A DNA stretch of 10,723 nt from Alphaproteobacteria bacterium (GCA_028869975.1 JAGWQR010000015.1:1-10723), one strand, 5' to 3'. Shown: positions 1 to 7,247, counted from the first letter of the stretch. Translations and numbers: made by a program. The notes: a model not told the origin generated them from the letters alone.

Positions 1-408
1 ACGCTCGGCATGGCCTATATCCGCGTGTATGAGGTGGCGAGCTTCTACACCATGTATAATCTCGCGCCTGTGGGCCGCTATCATGTGCAGGTGTGCGGTA
101 CGACGCCGTGCCTGTTGCGCGGATCGGATGATGTGCTGGCGGCGTGCAAAAATCGTGGGCTGGTGAAGGGCGCGACGACGCCCGATGGCCTGTTCACATT
201 GACCGAAGTCGAATGCCTTGGTGCGTGTGCGAATGCGCCGATGGTGCAGATCAACGATGATAATTTTGAAGACCTGACCTATGACAGCATGACGGCGCTG
301 CTGACCGCGCTTTCCGAGGACAAGCCGGTGACGATTGGCTCGCAGACGGGTAGACAGGCGAGTTGCCCAGAAGGTGGGCCGACGACAGTGTTGGAGTTTG
401 TGAAGTGA
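1..408 (+). CDS. nuoE: NADH-quinone oxidoreductase subunit E (5'-truncated by window edge)
   Basis: This is the 24-kDa-type subunit of complex I. It binds the [2Fe-2S] cluster N1a next to the FMN of NuoF in the NADH-oxidising module on the cytoplasmic side. The frame is open from base 1, so the gene began before the window; the ATG at 10 is internal, because conserved family sequence (YIRVYEVASFYTMYNLAPVG) already begins just after it. The visible 135 residues hold all four expected cluster cysteines: a C-x4-C pair (codons at 94 and 109) and a C-x3-C pair in ECLGAC (codons at 214 and 226). The family is usually about 160-240 residues, so the N-terminal helical part is missing. The C-terminus, after the thioredoxin-like fold, is a short basic/polar tail. 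It is followed by the only sizeable gap in the operon. Identification is secure. Confidence 0.96.
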   Translation, partial: TLGMAYIRVYEVASFYTMYNLAPVGRYHVQVCGTTPCLLRGSDDVLAACKNRGLVKGATTPDGLFTLTEVECLGACANAPMVQINDDNFEDLTYDSMTALLTALSEDKPVTIGSQTGRQASCPEGGPTTVLEFVK

Positions 409-427
409 GATACCCCGCAACAACTCC

Positions 428-511
428 GTTCGTCCTGAGCTTGTCGAAGTACTGTATTTCTCTTCCCCAGAGTTTGAAGAAGGACAGCCCTTCGACAAGC
501 TCAGGACGAAC
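428..511. repeat. Large imperfect inverted repeat (sphingomonad REP-like palindrome)
   Basis: The outer arms, 428-449 and 490-511, are perfect reverse complements over 22 bases (GTTCGTCCTGAGCTTGTCGA and two more). After a two-base mismatch, pairing resumes (452-455 with 484-487) and then continues imperfectly to about 465/476, leaving a loop near 466-475. The whole nuoE-nuoF gap therefore can fold into one long hairpin in DNA or mRNA. From memory, the arm sequence matches a palindromic element scattered through many sphingomonad genomes, where its translation often appears as 'RPELVEG' in spurious ORFs; I could not search to confirm. No T-run follows the hairpin, so it does not look like a Rho-independent terminator. 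It may stabilise or process the polycistronic transcript, or be a neutral insertion. Confidence 0.85.
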
Positions 512-526
512 AGGATTGGGAATACT

Positions 527-1825
527 ATGAGCCTGCTCGATCAAGACCGCATCTTCACCAATGTCTATGGCTTTCAGCCGTGGAACCTCGCTGCCGCCAA
601 AAAGCGCGGCGATTGGGATGGGACGAAGAAACTCCTCGCGCTGGGGCCGGATGAAATTGTCGAGCAGATCAAGGCATCGGGCCTGCGCGGGCGCGGTGGC
701 GCGGGCTTCCCCACGGGGATGAAGTGGAGCTTCATGCCCAAAGCGCCAACGCCGGAGCGCCCGTCTTACCTTGTCATCAACGCCGATGAATCCGAGCCGG
801 GCAGTTGCAAAGACCGTGAAATTATCCGCCACGACCCGCATAAGCTGATCGAAGGCGCGCTGGTCGCGGGCTTTGCGATGCGCGCGCGCGCGGCCTATAT
901 TTACATTCGCGGTGAGTATATTGCCGAGGCGCGCACGCTCTTCGCCGCCGTGCAGGAGGCGTATGACGCGGGGCTGATCGGCAAAAATGCCTGCAAATCG
1001 GGCTATGATTTTGATGTGTTCGTGCATCGCGGTGCGGGCGCGTATATCTGCGGTGAAGAAACGGCGATGCTGGAGAGCCTGGAGGGCAAGAAGGGTCAGC
1101 CGCGCCTCAAGCCGCCCTTTCCGGCGGGTGCGGGTCTGTATGGCTGCCCGACGACGGTCAACAATGTCGAGAGTATCGCGGTTGCGCCCACCATTTTGCG
1201 GCGTGGCGCGCCTTGGTTCAAGAGCTTTGGCCGTGAGGGCAATGCCGGCACCAAGCTGTTCCAGATTTCCGGCCATGTCGAAAAGCCGTGCGTGGTGGAA
1301 GAGGCGATGAGCATCCCGTTCCGTGAACTGATCGAGAAGCATTGCGGCGGCATTCGCGGCGGGTGGGATAATCTGCTCGCCGTCATCCCCGGTGGCTCGT
1401 CGGTGCCGCTGGTACCCGCTGCCGAGATTATGGACGCGCCGATGGATTTTGACGGGCTGAAAGCGCTCGGTTCCGGCCTTGGCACGGCGGCGGTGATCGT
1501 GATGGACAAATCGACCGACATCGTGCGCGCCATCTCGCGGCTCAGTTATTTCTACAAGCATGAGAGCTGCGGCCAGTGCACCCCGTGCCGCGAGGGGACG
1601 GGGTGGATGTGGCGCGTGATGGAGCGGATGCGCACCGGCGACGCCGATATTTCCGAGATCGACACGCTGTTTGATGTGACGAAGCAGGTGGAAGGGCACA
1701 CGATCTGCGCGCTCGGCGATGCGGCAGCCTGGCCGATTCAGGGGCTCATCCGCCACTTCCGCCCGGAGATGGAACGGCGGATACATGCCGCAAAGGGTGG
1801 TCAGTTCGCGGAGGCGGCGGAGTGA
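527..1825 (+). CDS. nuoF: NADH-quinone oxidoreductase subunit F (NADH- and FMN-binding)
   Basis: NuoF is the 51-kDa-type subunit that oxidises NADH, holds FMN and passes electrons to [4Fe-4S] cluster N3. The 432-residue length is normal. Visible motifs in order are the glycine-rich nucleotide site GRGGAGFPTGMKW (residues 55-67), NADESEPGSCKDR (85-97), GAGAYICGEETAMLESLEG (from 169), and the cluster ligands in ESCGQCTPCREGTGW (Cys348, Cys351, Cys354) plus Cys394 in HTICALGDAAAWP. The ATG at 527 gives the usual MSLLDQDRIFTN-type N-terminus; a weak AGGA at 512-515 lies 11 bases upstream, just past the palindrome. Unlike most genes here it is not overlapped with its upstream neighbour. Its TGA overlaps the next start by one base. 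It works with NuoE and NuoG. Confidence 0.98.
   Translation: MSLLDQDRIFTNVYGFQPWNLAAAKKRGDWDGTKKLLALGPDEIVEQIKASGLRGRGGAGFPTGMKWSFMPKAPTPERPSYLVINADESEPGSCKDREIIRHDPHKLIEGALVAGFAMRARAAYIYIRGEYIAEARTLFAAVQEAYDAGLIGKNACKSGYDFDVFVHRGAGAYICGEETAMLESLEGKKGQPRLKPPFPAGAGLYGCPTTVNNVESIAVAPTILRRGAPWFKSFGREGNAGTKLFQISGHVEKPCVVEEAMSIPFRELIEKHCGGIRGGWDNLLAVIPGGSSVPLVPAAEIMDAPMDFDGLKALGSGLGTAAVIVMDKSTDIVRAISRLSYFYKHESCGQCTPCREGTGWMWRVMERMRTGDADISEIDTLFDVTKQVEGHTICALGDAAAWPIQGLIRHFRPEMERRIHAAKGGQFAEAAE
1810..1814 (+). promoter_or_regulatory. Ribosome binding site for the DUF3291 gene, inside the nuoF 3' end
   Basis: GGAGG lies within the last codons of nuoF, 10 bases before ATG 1825 and 7 before the alternative GTG 1822. 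With the TGATG stop/start overlap it supports translational coupling to nuoF. The surrounding sequence is nearly duplicated at the end of nuoG. Confidence 0.6.
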
Positions 1826-2280
1826 TGCACCTAGCTGAGCTCAACATTGGTCGCTTCAAATATCCGACATCCGATCCGCGGATGGCTGGATTTATAGATA
1901 ATCTTGATCTTGTAAACGCGATTGCCGAGCGGAGCGCGGGGTTCGTTTGGCGCCTAAAGGGCGACAACAACAATGCGACCGAATTTCGCATCGGCGACGA
2001 TATGGCCGTGAACCTGTCGGTATGGGAGAATGCCCAAGCGCTTGAGAATTTCGTTTTCAACACGATCCACGTGAAATTCTACCGAAAAAAAGAGCAGTGG
2101 TTCGACGTTGCCGACAAAATGCACATGGTTCTCTGGTACGTGCCGGAGGGCCATGAACCGACGCTTGATGAAGCGTGGGAGCGTCTCCAAGATTACGAGC
2201 AAAATGGCCCTTCCGAGCGCGCTTTTGGCTGGGCCGAAGTCATGGATATCGAGCGAATGCGGGCTTTGCGATGCGCATGA
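1825..2280 (+). CDS. DUF3291 domain protein embedded between nuoF and nuoG
   Basis: This 151-residue soluble protein is not a complex I subunit. The N-terminus MHLAELNIGRFKYPTSDPRMAGFIDNL, the GFVWRLKGD segment, the NLSVWE stretch and the HVKFYRKKEQWF block match what I recall of the DUF3291 family, which has a ferredoxin-like, antibiotic-monooxygenase-type alpha/beta barrel fold. No enzymatic role is established. There is no signal peptide or membrane segment. I chose ATG 1825, which overlaps the nuoF TGA by one base and gives the usual family start; GTG 1822 would add one residue. By hand count GC is about 53% over 1861-2280, against roughly 63-70% in sampled nuoF and nuoG stretches, and rarer AT-rich codons (ata, tta, gta, aaa) are more frequent. 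This suggests a later insertion into the operon. A role in complex I is only inferred from location. Confidence 0.8.
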   Translation: MHLAELNIGRFKYPTSDPRMAGFIDNLDLVNAIAERSAGFVWRLKGDNNNATEFRIGDDMAVNLSVWENAQALENFVFNTIHVKFYRKKEQWFDVADKMHMVLWYVPEGHEPTLDEAWERLQDYEQNGPSERAFGWAEVMDIERMRALRCA

Positions 2281-2283
2281 GGA
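2279..2283 (+). promoter_or_regulatory. Ribosome binding site for nuoG
   Basis: GAGGA spans the stop codon of the preceding DUF3291 gene and lies 6 bases before ATG 2290. It supports this nuoG start and suggests that ribosomes finishing the inserted gene re-initiate at nuoG. Confidence 0.6.
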
Positions 2284-2289
2284 TACAGA

Positions 2290-4326
2290 ATGCCTAAAGT
2301 CACTGTAGACGGAACCGAGATCGACGTCCCCGCCGGCGCCACTGTGCTGCAGGCCTGCGAGCTGGCGGGCAAGGAAATCCCGCGCTTCTGCTATCATGAG
2401 CGCCTCAGCATCGCGGGGAATTGCCGCATGTGTCTGGTGGAGGTGAAGCCGGGGCCGCCCAAGCCGCAGGCGTCGTGCGCGCTCCCCGCCGCTGAAGGCC
2501 AGATTATCGCCACCAATTCGCCGATGGTGAAGAAGGCGCGCGAGGGGGTGATGGAGTTTCTGCTCATCAACCACCCACTCGATTGCCCGATTTGCGACCA
2601 AGGCGGCGAGTGCGATTTGCAGGATCAGTCGGTCGCGTATGGGCGCGGGGCCAGCCGCTATCCCGAGAACAAGCGCGCCGTGACCGAGAAATATATGGGC
2701 CCCATCGTTAAAACGGTGATGACGCGCTGCATTCAGTGCACGCGCTGTGTGCGCTTTGCCGAGGAAGTGGCGGGCGTTGAGGAAATCGGCGCAATCGGGC
2801 GCGGCGAGATGATGCAGATCACCACCTATCTCGAGCGCGCGGCGCAGTCCGAGCTTTCCGGCAATGTTGTTGACCTGTGCCCGGTTGGCGCACTCACCGC
2901 CAAACCTTATGCGTTTGAGGCGCGGCCCTGGGAGCTGACCAAAACGCCCGGCATCGACGTGATGGACGCGCTCGGCACGAATATCCGCATTGACAGCCGG
3001 GGCAGGGCGGTGCTGCGCGCGCTGCCGCGCATCTCGGAAGAGGTGAACGAGGAATGGGCGAGCGACAAGACGCGCTGGGCGGTGGATGGCCTGCTCCACC
3101 GGCGGCTCGACAAGCCATTCGTGCGCGTAAAGGGTAAGTTGCAGGCGGCGAGTTGGGAAGAGGCTTTCGGCGCTGTGGCCAAAGCGGCGAAGGCGGCGGG
3201 ATCGTCGGTCGCGGCAATCGGCGGCGATCTGGTCGATTGCGAAACACTTTATGCTGCGCGCGAACTGGTGAAAGCGCTGGGCGGTTCGGCTCTGGAAGGG
3301 CGCCAGACCGGGTTGGCCTATGATGTTTCGTCGCTCGCGGCGGTCAATTTCAACACCGGCATTGCCAACCTTGAGCGCGCCGATGTGATTCTGCTGGTCG
3401 GCACCAATCCGCGCCACGAAGCTGCCGTGCTCAACACGCGCATCCGCAAGGCGGTGCGTAAAGGGGGCGCGAAGGTGTTTGCGATCGGGCCAGAGATCGA
3501 TCTGACCTATCCGGTGCAATGGCTGGGTGCGGAGCTGAAAACCCTCACCAAACTTCCCAAGGACGTTGATGAGGCGCTCACAAACGCCAAGCGCCCGGTG
3601 CTGATTATGGGTGGGTTGCCGCTTAAGTTTGAAGGTGCGCATGGCGCGGCACTGGCGCTCGCAGCAAAGTATAAACTCGTGCGCGTGCTGGAAGATGGCA
3701 CAGCGTGGAATGGCTATAATGTGCTGCATTTCACCTGCGCACGCTCGGGCGGGCTGCTGCTCGGCTATGCGCATGACGGCGGGATCAAGGGGCTGGCCGC
3801 AACCAAGCCGAAACTCAGCTTCTTCCTCGGCGCGGATGAGGTTGATTACAGCCTGTTCGCCGACACCTTCAAAGTCTATCTCGGCCATCATGGCGATGCC
3901 GGCGCGCACGCCGCCGATGTGGTGCTGCCCGCCGCCGCTTACACCGAGAAGCCGGGCACCTATGTCAACCTTGAGGGACGGGTGCAGCATAGCTTGCGTG
4001 CGGTGTTCCCGCCGGGCGATGCGCGCGAGGACTGGACAATCTTGCGTGCGCTCTCCGAAGTGCTGGGCCACACGCTGCCATTCGACAGCTATGACGAACT
4101 GCGCGCGAAGATGATTGCCGATGTGCCCGCGCTTGGGGTCAATGGCGTGATCGATTATGGCTGGAACCCGCCGAAGCTTCCGGCCAAACCCACCGAAACC
4201 CTCACCGGCTACCCGATTGCCGATTTCTACCTCACCAATACGATCTGCCGCGCATCGCCCACGATGCAGCGTTGCTCGGCAGAGCTGGTGCATGGCGTAA
4301 GAAAATTTGCGGAGGCGGCGGAATGA
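2290..4326 (+). CDS. nuoG: NADH-quinone oxidoreductase subunit G
   Basis: NuoG is the 75-kDa-type subunit that relays electrons from NuoF to NuoI. The N-terminal ferredoxin-like domain carries the [2Fe-2S] N1b ligands Cys34, Cys45, Cys48 and Cys63. The His-Cys3 cluster N5 motif follows (His95, Cys99, Cys102, Cys108 in HPLDCPICDQGGEC). Cluster N4 uses Cys147, Cys150, Cys153 (CIQCTRC) and Cys197 (DLCPVGAL). No further cysteine set follows in residues 204-260, so the extra N7 cluster of E. coli NuoG is absent, as is usual in alphaproteobacteria and mitochondria. The rest is the molybdopterin-oxidoreductase-like domain, presumably without cofactor. The 678-residue length fits this class rather than the approximately 900-residue enterobacterial form. 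The start is supported by GAGGA six bases upstream. The 3' end overlaps nuoH by four bases. Confidence 0.98.
   Translation: MPKVTVDGTEIDVPAGATVLQACELAGKEIPRFCYHERLSIAGNCRMCLVEVKPGPPKPQASCALPAAEGQIIATNSPMVKKAREGVMEFLLINHPLDCPICDQGGECDLQDQSVAYGRGASRYPENKRAVTEKYMGPIVKTVMTRCIQCTRCVRFAEEVAGVEEIGAIGRGEMMQITTYLERAAQSELSGNVVDLCPVGALTAKPYAFEARPWELTKTPGIDVMDALGTNIRIDSRGRAVLRALPRISEEVNEEWASDKTRWAVDGLLHRRLDKPFVRVKGKLQAASWEEAFGAVAKAAKAAGSSVAAIGGDLVDCETLYAARELVKALGGSALEGRQTGLAYDVSSLAAVNFNTGIANLERADVILLVGTNPRHEAAVLNTRIRKAVRKGGAKVFAIGPEIDLTYPVQWLGAELKTLTKLPKDVDEALTNAKRPVLIMGGLPLKFEGAHGAALALAAKYKLVRVLEDGTAWNGYNVLHFTCARSGGLLLGYAHDGGIKGLAATKPKLSFFLGADEVDYSLFADTFKVYLGHHGDAGAHAADVVLPAAAYTEKPGTYVNLEGRVQHSLRAVFPPGDAREDWTILRALSEVLGHTLPFDSYDELRAKMIADVPALGVNGVIDYGWNPPKLPAKPTETLTGYPIADFYLTNTICRASPTMQRCSAELVHGVRKFAEAAE
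4311..4315 (+). promoter_or_regulatory. Ribosome binding site fixing the nuoH start
   Basis: GGAGG lies 7 bases before ATG 4323 and within the last codons of nuoG. It decides the nuoH start in favour of 4323 over an upstream in-frame start at 4272, which would add 17 non-conserved residues buried in nuoG. Confidence 0.7.
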
Positions 4327-5393
4327 TCTCCATCCTCTACTCCCTCACCTTTTTCGGCCATCATATGCCGTGGAAAGCGGCGTATCTGCTCACTTATGTG
4401 GGCGCTATCCTGCTGATCGCGCTGCCGCTGATGCTCGCCGTCGCGATGATTATTTACGCCGATCGCAAAATCTGGGCGGCGATGGCGCTGCGGCGCGGGC
4501 CGAACGTCGTCGGGCCGTTCGGGCTGCTGCAGAGCTTCGCCGATGGACTCAAAGTCTTCCTGCAGGAAACGATCATCCCCGCCGCCACCAACAAGGGGCT
4601 GTTCCTGCTCGCGCCGATCATCACCTTCACGGTCGCGCTGATTGTGTGGGCGGTGGTGCCGTTCGGGCCGGGGCTGGTGGTGGCGGACATCAATGTTGGC
4701 CTGCTCTATGTCCTCGCCGCGTCCTCGATTGGCGTCTATGGCGTGATTATTTCCGGCTGGTCATCCAACTCGAAATATCCGTTTTACTCGGCCATGCGCG
4801 CCGCCGCGCAGATGGTGAGCTATGAGGTGAGTATCGGCTTTGTGCTGCTCTGCGTAGTGTTGTTTGCCGGCACGTTCAACCTCTCGGGCATCGTGCTGGC
4901 GCAAAAGGGGCATGGGTTGGGGCTTATCAATGCGTTCGGCGTCAATCCGCTGCTGTTCCCGATGGCGGCGGTGTTCTTTATCTCGAGCTTGGCCGAAACC
5001 GCGCGCCCGCCGTTTGACTTGACCGAGGCGGAGAGCGAACTGGTTGCGGGCTACCAGACCGAATACTCATCGATGAGCTTCGCGCTGTTCTGGCTGGGTG
5101 AATATGCCAATGTCATCCTGATGTGCGGGCTCAACGCGATCCTGTTCTGGGGCGGCTGGCTGCCGCCGCTCAACTGGGCACCGCTGTATCTGGTGCCTGG
5201 GATCATCTGGTTCCTTATCAAAATCTGGTGCTTCTTCTTCCTGTTCAGCTGGGTGAAGGCGACGGTGCCGCGCTACCGCTATGATCAGTTGATGCGGCTT
5301 GGCTGGAAGATATTCCTGCCACTGTCGCTGATCTTTATCGCGCTGGTGAGTGGCTGGCTGATGGTGAGCGGACGGATTGGGGGTGGGGTGTGA
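4323..5393 (+). CDS. nuoH: NADH-quinone oxidoreductase subunit H
   Basis: NuoH is the ND1-type membrane subunit at the junction of the arms; with NuoB and NuoD it forms the quinone chamber. The protein is 356 residues, a normal size, and has many hydrophobic segments, consistent with the eight helices of the family. Characteristic stretches are YADRKIWAAMALRRGPNVVGPFG (first cytoplasmic loop), FADGLKVFLQE, AETARPPFDLTEAESELVAGYQTEYSS (the conserved acidic loop near the quinone site), and the C-terminal RYRYDQLMRLGWKIFLPLSL. ATG 4323 overlaps the nuoG stop as ATGA and has GGAGG seven bases upstream. Its own TGA at 5391 overlaps the GTG of the following small gene. Identification is secure. Confidence 0.98.
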   Translation: MISILYSLTFFGHHMPWKAAYLLTYVGAILLIALPLMLAVAMIIYADRKIWAAMALRRGPNVVGPFGLLQSFADGLKVFLQETIIPAATNKGLFLLAPIITFTVALIVWAVVPFGPGLVVADINVGLLYVLAASSIGVYGVIISGWSSNSKYPFYSAMRAAAQMVSYEVSIGFVLLCVVLFAGTFNLSGIVLAQKGHGLGLINAFGVNPLLFPMAAVFFISSLAETARPPFDLTEAESELVAGYQTEYSSMSFALFWLGEYANVILMCGLNAILFWGGWLPPLNWAPLYLVPGIIWFLIKIWCFFFLFSWVKATVPRYRYDQLMRLGWKIFLPLSLIFIALVSGWLMVSGRIGGGV

Positions 5394-5842
5394 TTGCATT
5401 GCTTCTCCTCGCGAGCGCCACCGCAGCTGTCCCCATCGAGCATCGCGCTTATGACTGCGCGCTCGATGTGCGCGACAAGGTACGGCTTCATTTCACGCTT
5501 CACACCGATGACGGGCCGGGCGCGCATAGTGTCAATCCGCGCATCCATGTCGCCGATGATATCGAAACGACCTTTGCCGACCATGATCCGATCGTGCTCA
5601 ATTATGATTTCGGCAATATCCCTCTCAACCGCACACACGAGATGTGCATCATTTTCAACAACGCTGCCGGGTTGCCCTATGTGTTCAACTTCGATCCGCT
5701 CAAACCCGGCGCGCACAAAGCCAGTTTCTATCTGGCGCACAACCAGTGCAACGATGCGCCGCGTGCGGATGATATTGTTGCCACCGGCACCTGCCATGTG
5801 CATGTGAGCTTTTCTGAATCGAAAGTGGGCAAACCCGCATGA
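5390..5842 (+). CDS. Hypothetical, probably exported protein between nuoH and nuoI
   Basis: I do not recognise this 150-residue protein. It starts with GTG overlapping the nuoH stop (GTGA) and its TGA overlaps the nuoI ATG (ATGA), so it sits tightly in the operon and no other start fits as well. The N-terminus is a short hydrophobic run ending in small residues (MIALLLLASATAAVP), resembling a signal peptide with possible cleavage near residue 13, although it lacks the usual basic residues and has no lipobox. The rest is hydrophilic, without membrane segments, rich in His, Asp and Asn, with four cysteines (23, 86, 120, 135) that could form two disulfides if periplasmic. GC is about 55% by hand count over 5461-5760. 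It could be an accessory or assembly factor of complex I, or a passenger; the sequence does not decide. Confidence 0.75.
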   Translation: MIALLLLASATAAVPIEHRAYDCALDVRDKVRLHFTLHTDDGPGAHSVNPRIHVADDIETTFADHDPIVLNYDFGNIPLNRTHEMCIIFNNAAGLPYVFNFDPLKPGAHKASFYLAHNQCNDAPRADDIVATGTCHVHVSFSESKVGKPA

Positions 5843-6321
5843 TCGCGCATTACATCAAGACATTTACGCTGTGGGAATTTGTGAAGGCGCACGCGCTGAC
5901 ACTGCGCTATTTCTTCAAGCCCAAAGCGACGATCAACTATCCATATGAGAAGAACCCGCTCAGCCCGCGCTTCCGGGGTGAGCACGCCCTGCGCCGCTAC
6001 CCGAATGGCGAAGAGCGCTGCATTGCGTGCAAATTGTGCGAGGCAATCTGCCCCGCGCAGGCGATTACCATCGAGGCGGAACCCCGGGAAGATGGCAGCC
6101 GCCGCACCACGCGCTACGACATCGACATGACCAAGTGCATCTATTGTGGCTTCTGTCAGGAGGCGTGCCCGGTGGACGCCATTGTCGAGGGGCCCAACTT
6201 TGAATATGCGACCGAAACGCATGAGGAACTGATCTATAACAAAGCGAAACTGCTCGCCAATGGTGATCGCTGGGAGCGCGCGATTGCGGCAAACCTTGCC
6301 GCCGATGCGGCGTATCGCTAG
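5839..6321 (+). CDS. nuoI: NADH-quinone oxidoreductase subunit I
   Basis: NuoI is the TYKY-type ferredoxin subunit carrying clusters N6a and N6b, which pass electrons from NuoG to NuoB (N2). Two CxxCxxCxxxCP motifs are intact: Cys61, Cys64, Cys67, Cys71 (CIACKLCEAICP) and Cys100, Cys103, Cys106, Cys110 (CIYCGFCQEACP). The 160-residue length is typical of alphaproteobacteria. The N-terminal part (TLWEFVKAHALTLRYFFKPKATINYPYEKNPLSPRFRGEHALRRYPNGEERC, described here as an amphipathic entry helix and linker) is as in the family. The ATG overlaps the previous stop as ATGA; the ribosome site is weak, consistent with coupling to the upstream small gene. The gene ends in TAG, nine bases before nuoJ. 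Confidence 0.98.
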   Translation: MIAHYIKTFTLWEFVKAHALTLRYFFKPKATINYPYEKNPLSPRFRGEHALRRYPNGEERCIACKLCEAICPAQAITIEAEPREDGSRRTTRYDIDMTKCIYCGFCQEACPVDAIVEGPNFEYATETHEELIYNKAKLLANGDRWERAIAANLAADAAYR

Positions 6322-6330
6322 GGGGCACGC

Positions 6331-6945
6331 ATGATTGCTTTGGCTGCTTTTTACTTGTTTGCGAGTGTGATGATCGCCGCTGCCGCGTTCACGATATTGT
6401 CGCGTAATCCAGTGCATTCGGTGCTCTGGCTCATCCTCGCCTTCTTCAATGCGGCGGGGCTGATGGTGCTTGCGGGCGCAGAATTTGTCGCGATGCTGCT
6501 GGTTATTGTCTATGTTGGCGCGGTGGCGGTGCTGTTCCTGTTTGTGGTGATGATGCTCAACATTGATCTGGCTGAAGTGCGCTCGGGCTTTACACGCTAC
6601 GGGCTGTTTGGGGCGGCGATTGCGGCGGTGCTGGCTACCGAGGTGGTGGTGGCGGACGAGGCCTGGCATTCGGGCGCGCTGATGCTGGGCGCACGGCAGG
6701 CGGTGACTCCCGATAATATGCCCAACATTCAGGCGTTGGGCGCGTTGCTTTATACGCGCTATCTCTATGTATTTGAGGGGGCGGGGCTGGTGTTGCTGGT
6801 TGCGATGATCGGCGCGATTGTGCTCACCCACCGTGAGCGGTCGGGCGTGCGTCCGCAAAAGATTGGCGATCAGGTCAAGCGCCGCCCGAGCGAGGCGGTG
6901 CGGATCGTCAGCGATCAGCCAGTCGGTGCGGGGGTGGAATTGTGA
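6331..6945 (+). CDS. nuoJ: NADH-quinone oxidoreductase subunit J
   Basis: NuoJ is the ND6-type membrane subunit between NuoH and the antiporter-like subunits. Of its 204 residues, about the first 165 hold five hydrophobic segments. The most conserved is VYVGAVAVLFLFVVMMLN in the third segment, which contains the family's pi-bulge region. Preceding it are NPVHSVLWLILAFFNAAGLMVLAGAEFVAMLL, also typical. The last 40 or so residues form a charged cytosolic tail (THRERSGVRPQKIGDQVKRR onward), a feature I associate with alphaproteobacterial NuoJ. ATG 6331 follows a GGGGG run starting at 6321. The stop overlaps the GTG of nuoK as GTGA. Confidence 0.97.
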   Translation: MIALAAFYLFASVMIAAAAFTILSRNPVHSVLWLILAFFNAAGLMVLAGAEFVAMLLVIVYVGAVAVLFLFVVMMLNIDLAEVRSGFTRYGLFGAAIAAVLATEVVVADEAWHSGALMLGARQAVTPDNMPNIQALGALLYTRYLYVFEGAGLVLLVAMIGAIVLTHRERSGVRPQKIGDQVKRRPSEAVRIVSDQPVGAGVEL

Positions 6946-7247
6946 TTACGCTGGGTCATTATCTGTTCGTGTCCGCGATCCTGTTCGTGATGGGCGTTCT
7001 CGGCATCTTCATCAACCGCAAGAACATCATCATCATCCTGATGGCGATTGAGCTGATCCTGCTGAGCGTGAACCTCAACCTTGTCGCGTTCAGCGCCTAT
7101 CTGCACGATATGGTGGGGCAGATTTTCGCGATGTTTGTGCTGACTGTGGCGGCGGGTGAGGCAGCAATCGGCCTTGCTATCTTGGTCATTTATTTCCGTG
7201 GTCGTGGCACGATTGCAGTTGAAGATGCCAACCGGATGAAGGGGTAA
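6942..7247 (+). CDS. nuoK: NADH-quinone oxidoreductase subunit K
   Basis: NuoK is the ND4L-type subunit, a 101-residue three-helix protein of normal length. The two membrane glutamates that serve in proton transfer in the family are present: Glu37 in MAIELILLSVNLN and Glu73 in VAAGEAAIGLAILV. The GTG start overlaps the nuoJ stop (GTGA) and gives the usual N-terminus ITLGHYLFVSAILFVMGVLGIF. The gene ends in TAA, four bases before the nuoL start. Confidence 0.98.
   Translation: MITLGHYLFVSAILFVMGVLGIFINRKNIIIILMAIELILLSVNLNLVAFSAYLHDMVGQIFAMFVLTVAAGEAAIGLAILVIYFRGRGTIAVEDANRMKG
7239..7244 (+). promoter_or_regulatory. Ribosome binding site for nuoL
   Basis: AAGGGG lies at the 3' end of nuoK, 7 bases before GTG 7252. 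It supports the unusual GTG start of nuoL and coupling to nuoK. Confidence 0.5.

Noticed and set aside
428..511. Rho-independent terminator between nuoE and nuoF
   Set aside because: The stem is very long and no T-run follows; termination inside the NADH module genes would make little sense. Treated as a repeat element.
251..1786. 511-codon open frame on the - strand opposite nuoE/nuoF
   Set aside because: It is a mirror of GC-rich codon use in nuoF; the + strand protein has all complex I motifs, and this frame runs through the palindrome, producing the repeat-derived RPELVEG string.
3611..4114. 167-codon + strand frame inside nuoG, and similar internal frames (for example 7944-8342 and 9899-10246)
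   Set aside because: Out-of-frame shadows of nuoG, nuoL and nuoM with skewed composition and no supporting ribosome site.
1954..4293. 779-codon open frame on the - strand opposite the DUF3291 gene and nuoG
   Set aside because: Composition is rich in Arg, His and Ala without recognisable domains, and it lies wholly over securely identified + strand genes.
4272..4322. Upstream in-frame start for nuoH
   Set aside because: It would add 17 residues with no family similarity inside nuoG; the ATG at 4323 has GGAGG at proper spacing and an ATGA overlap.
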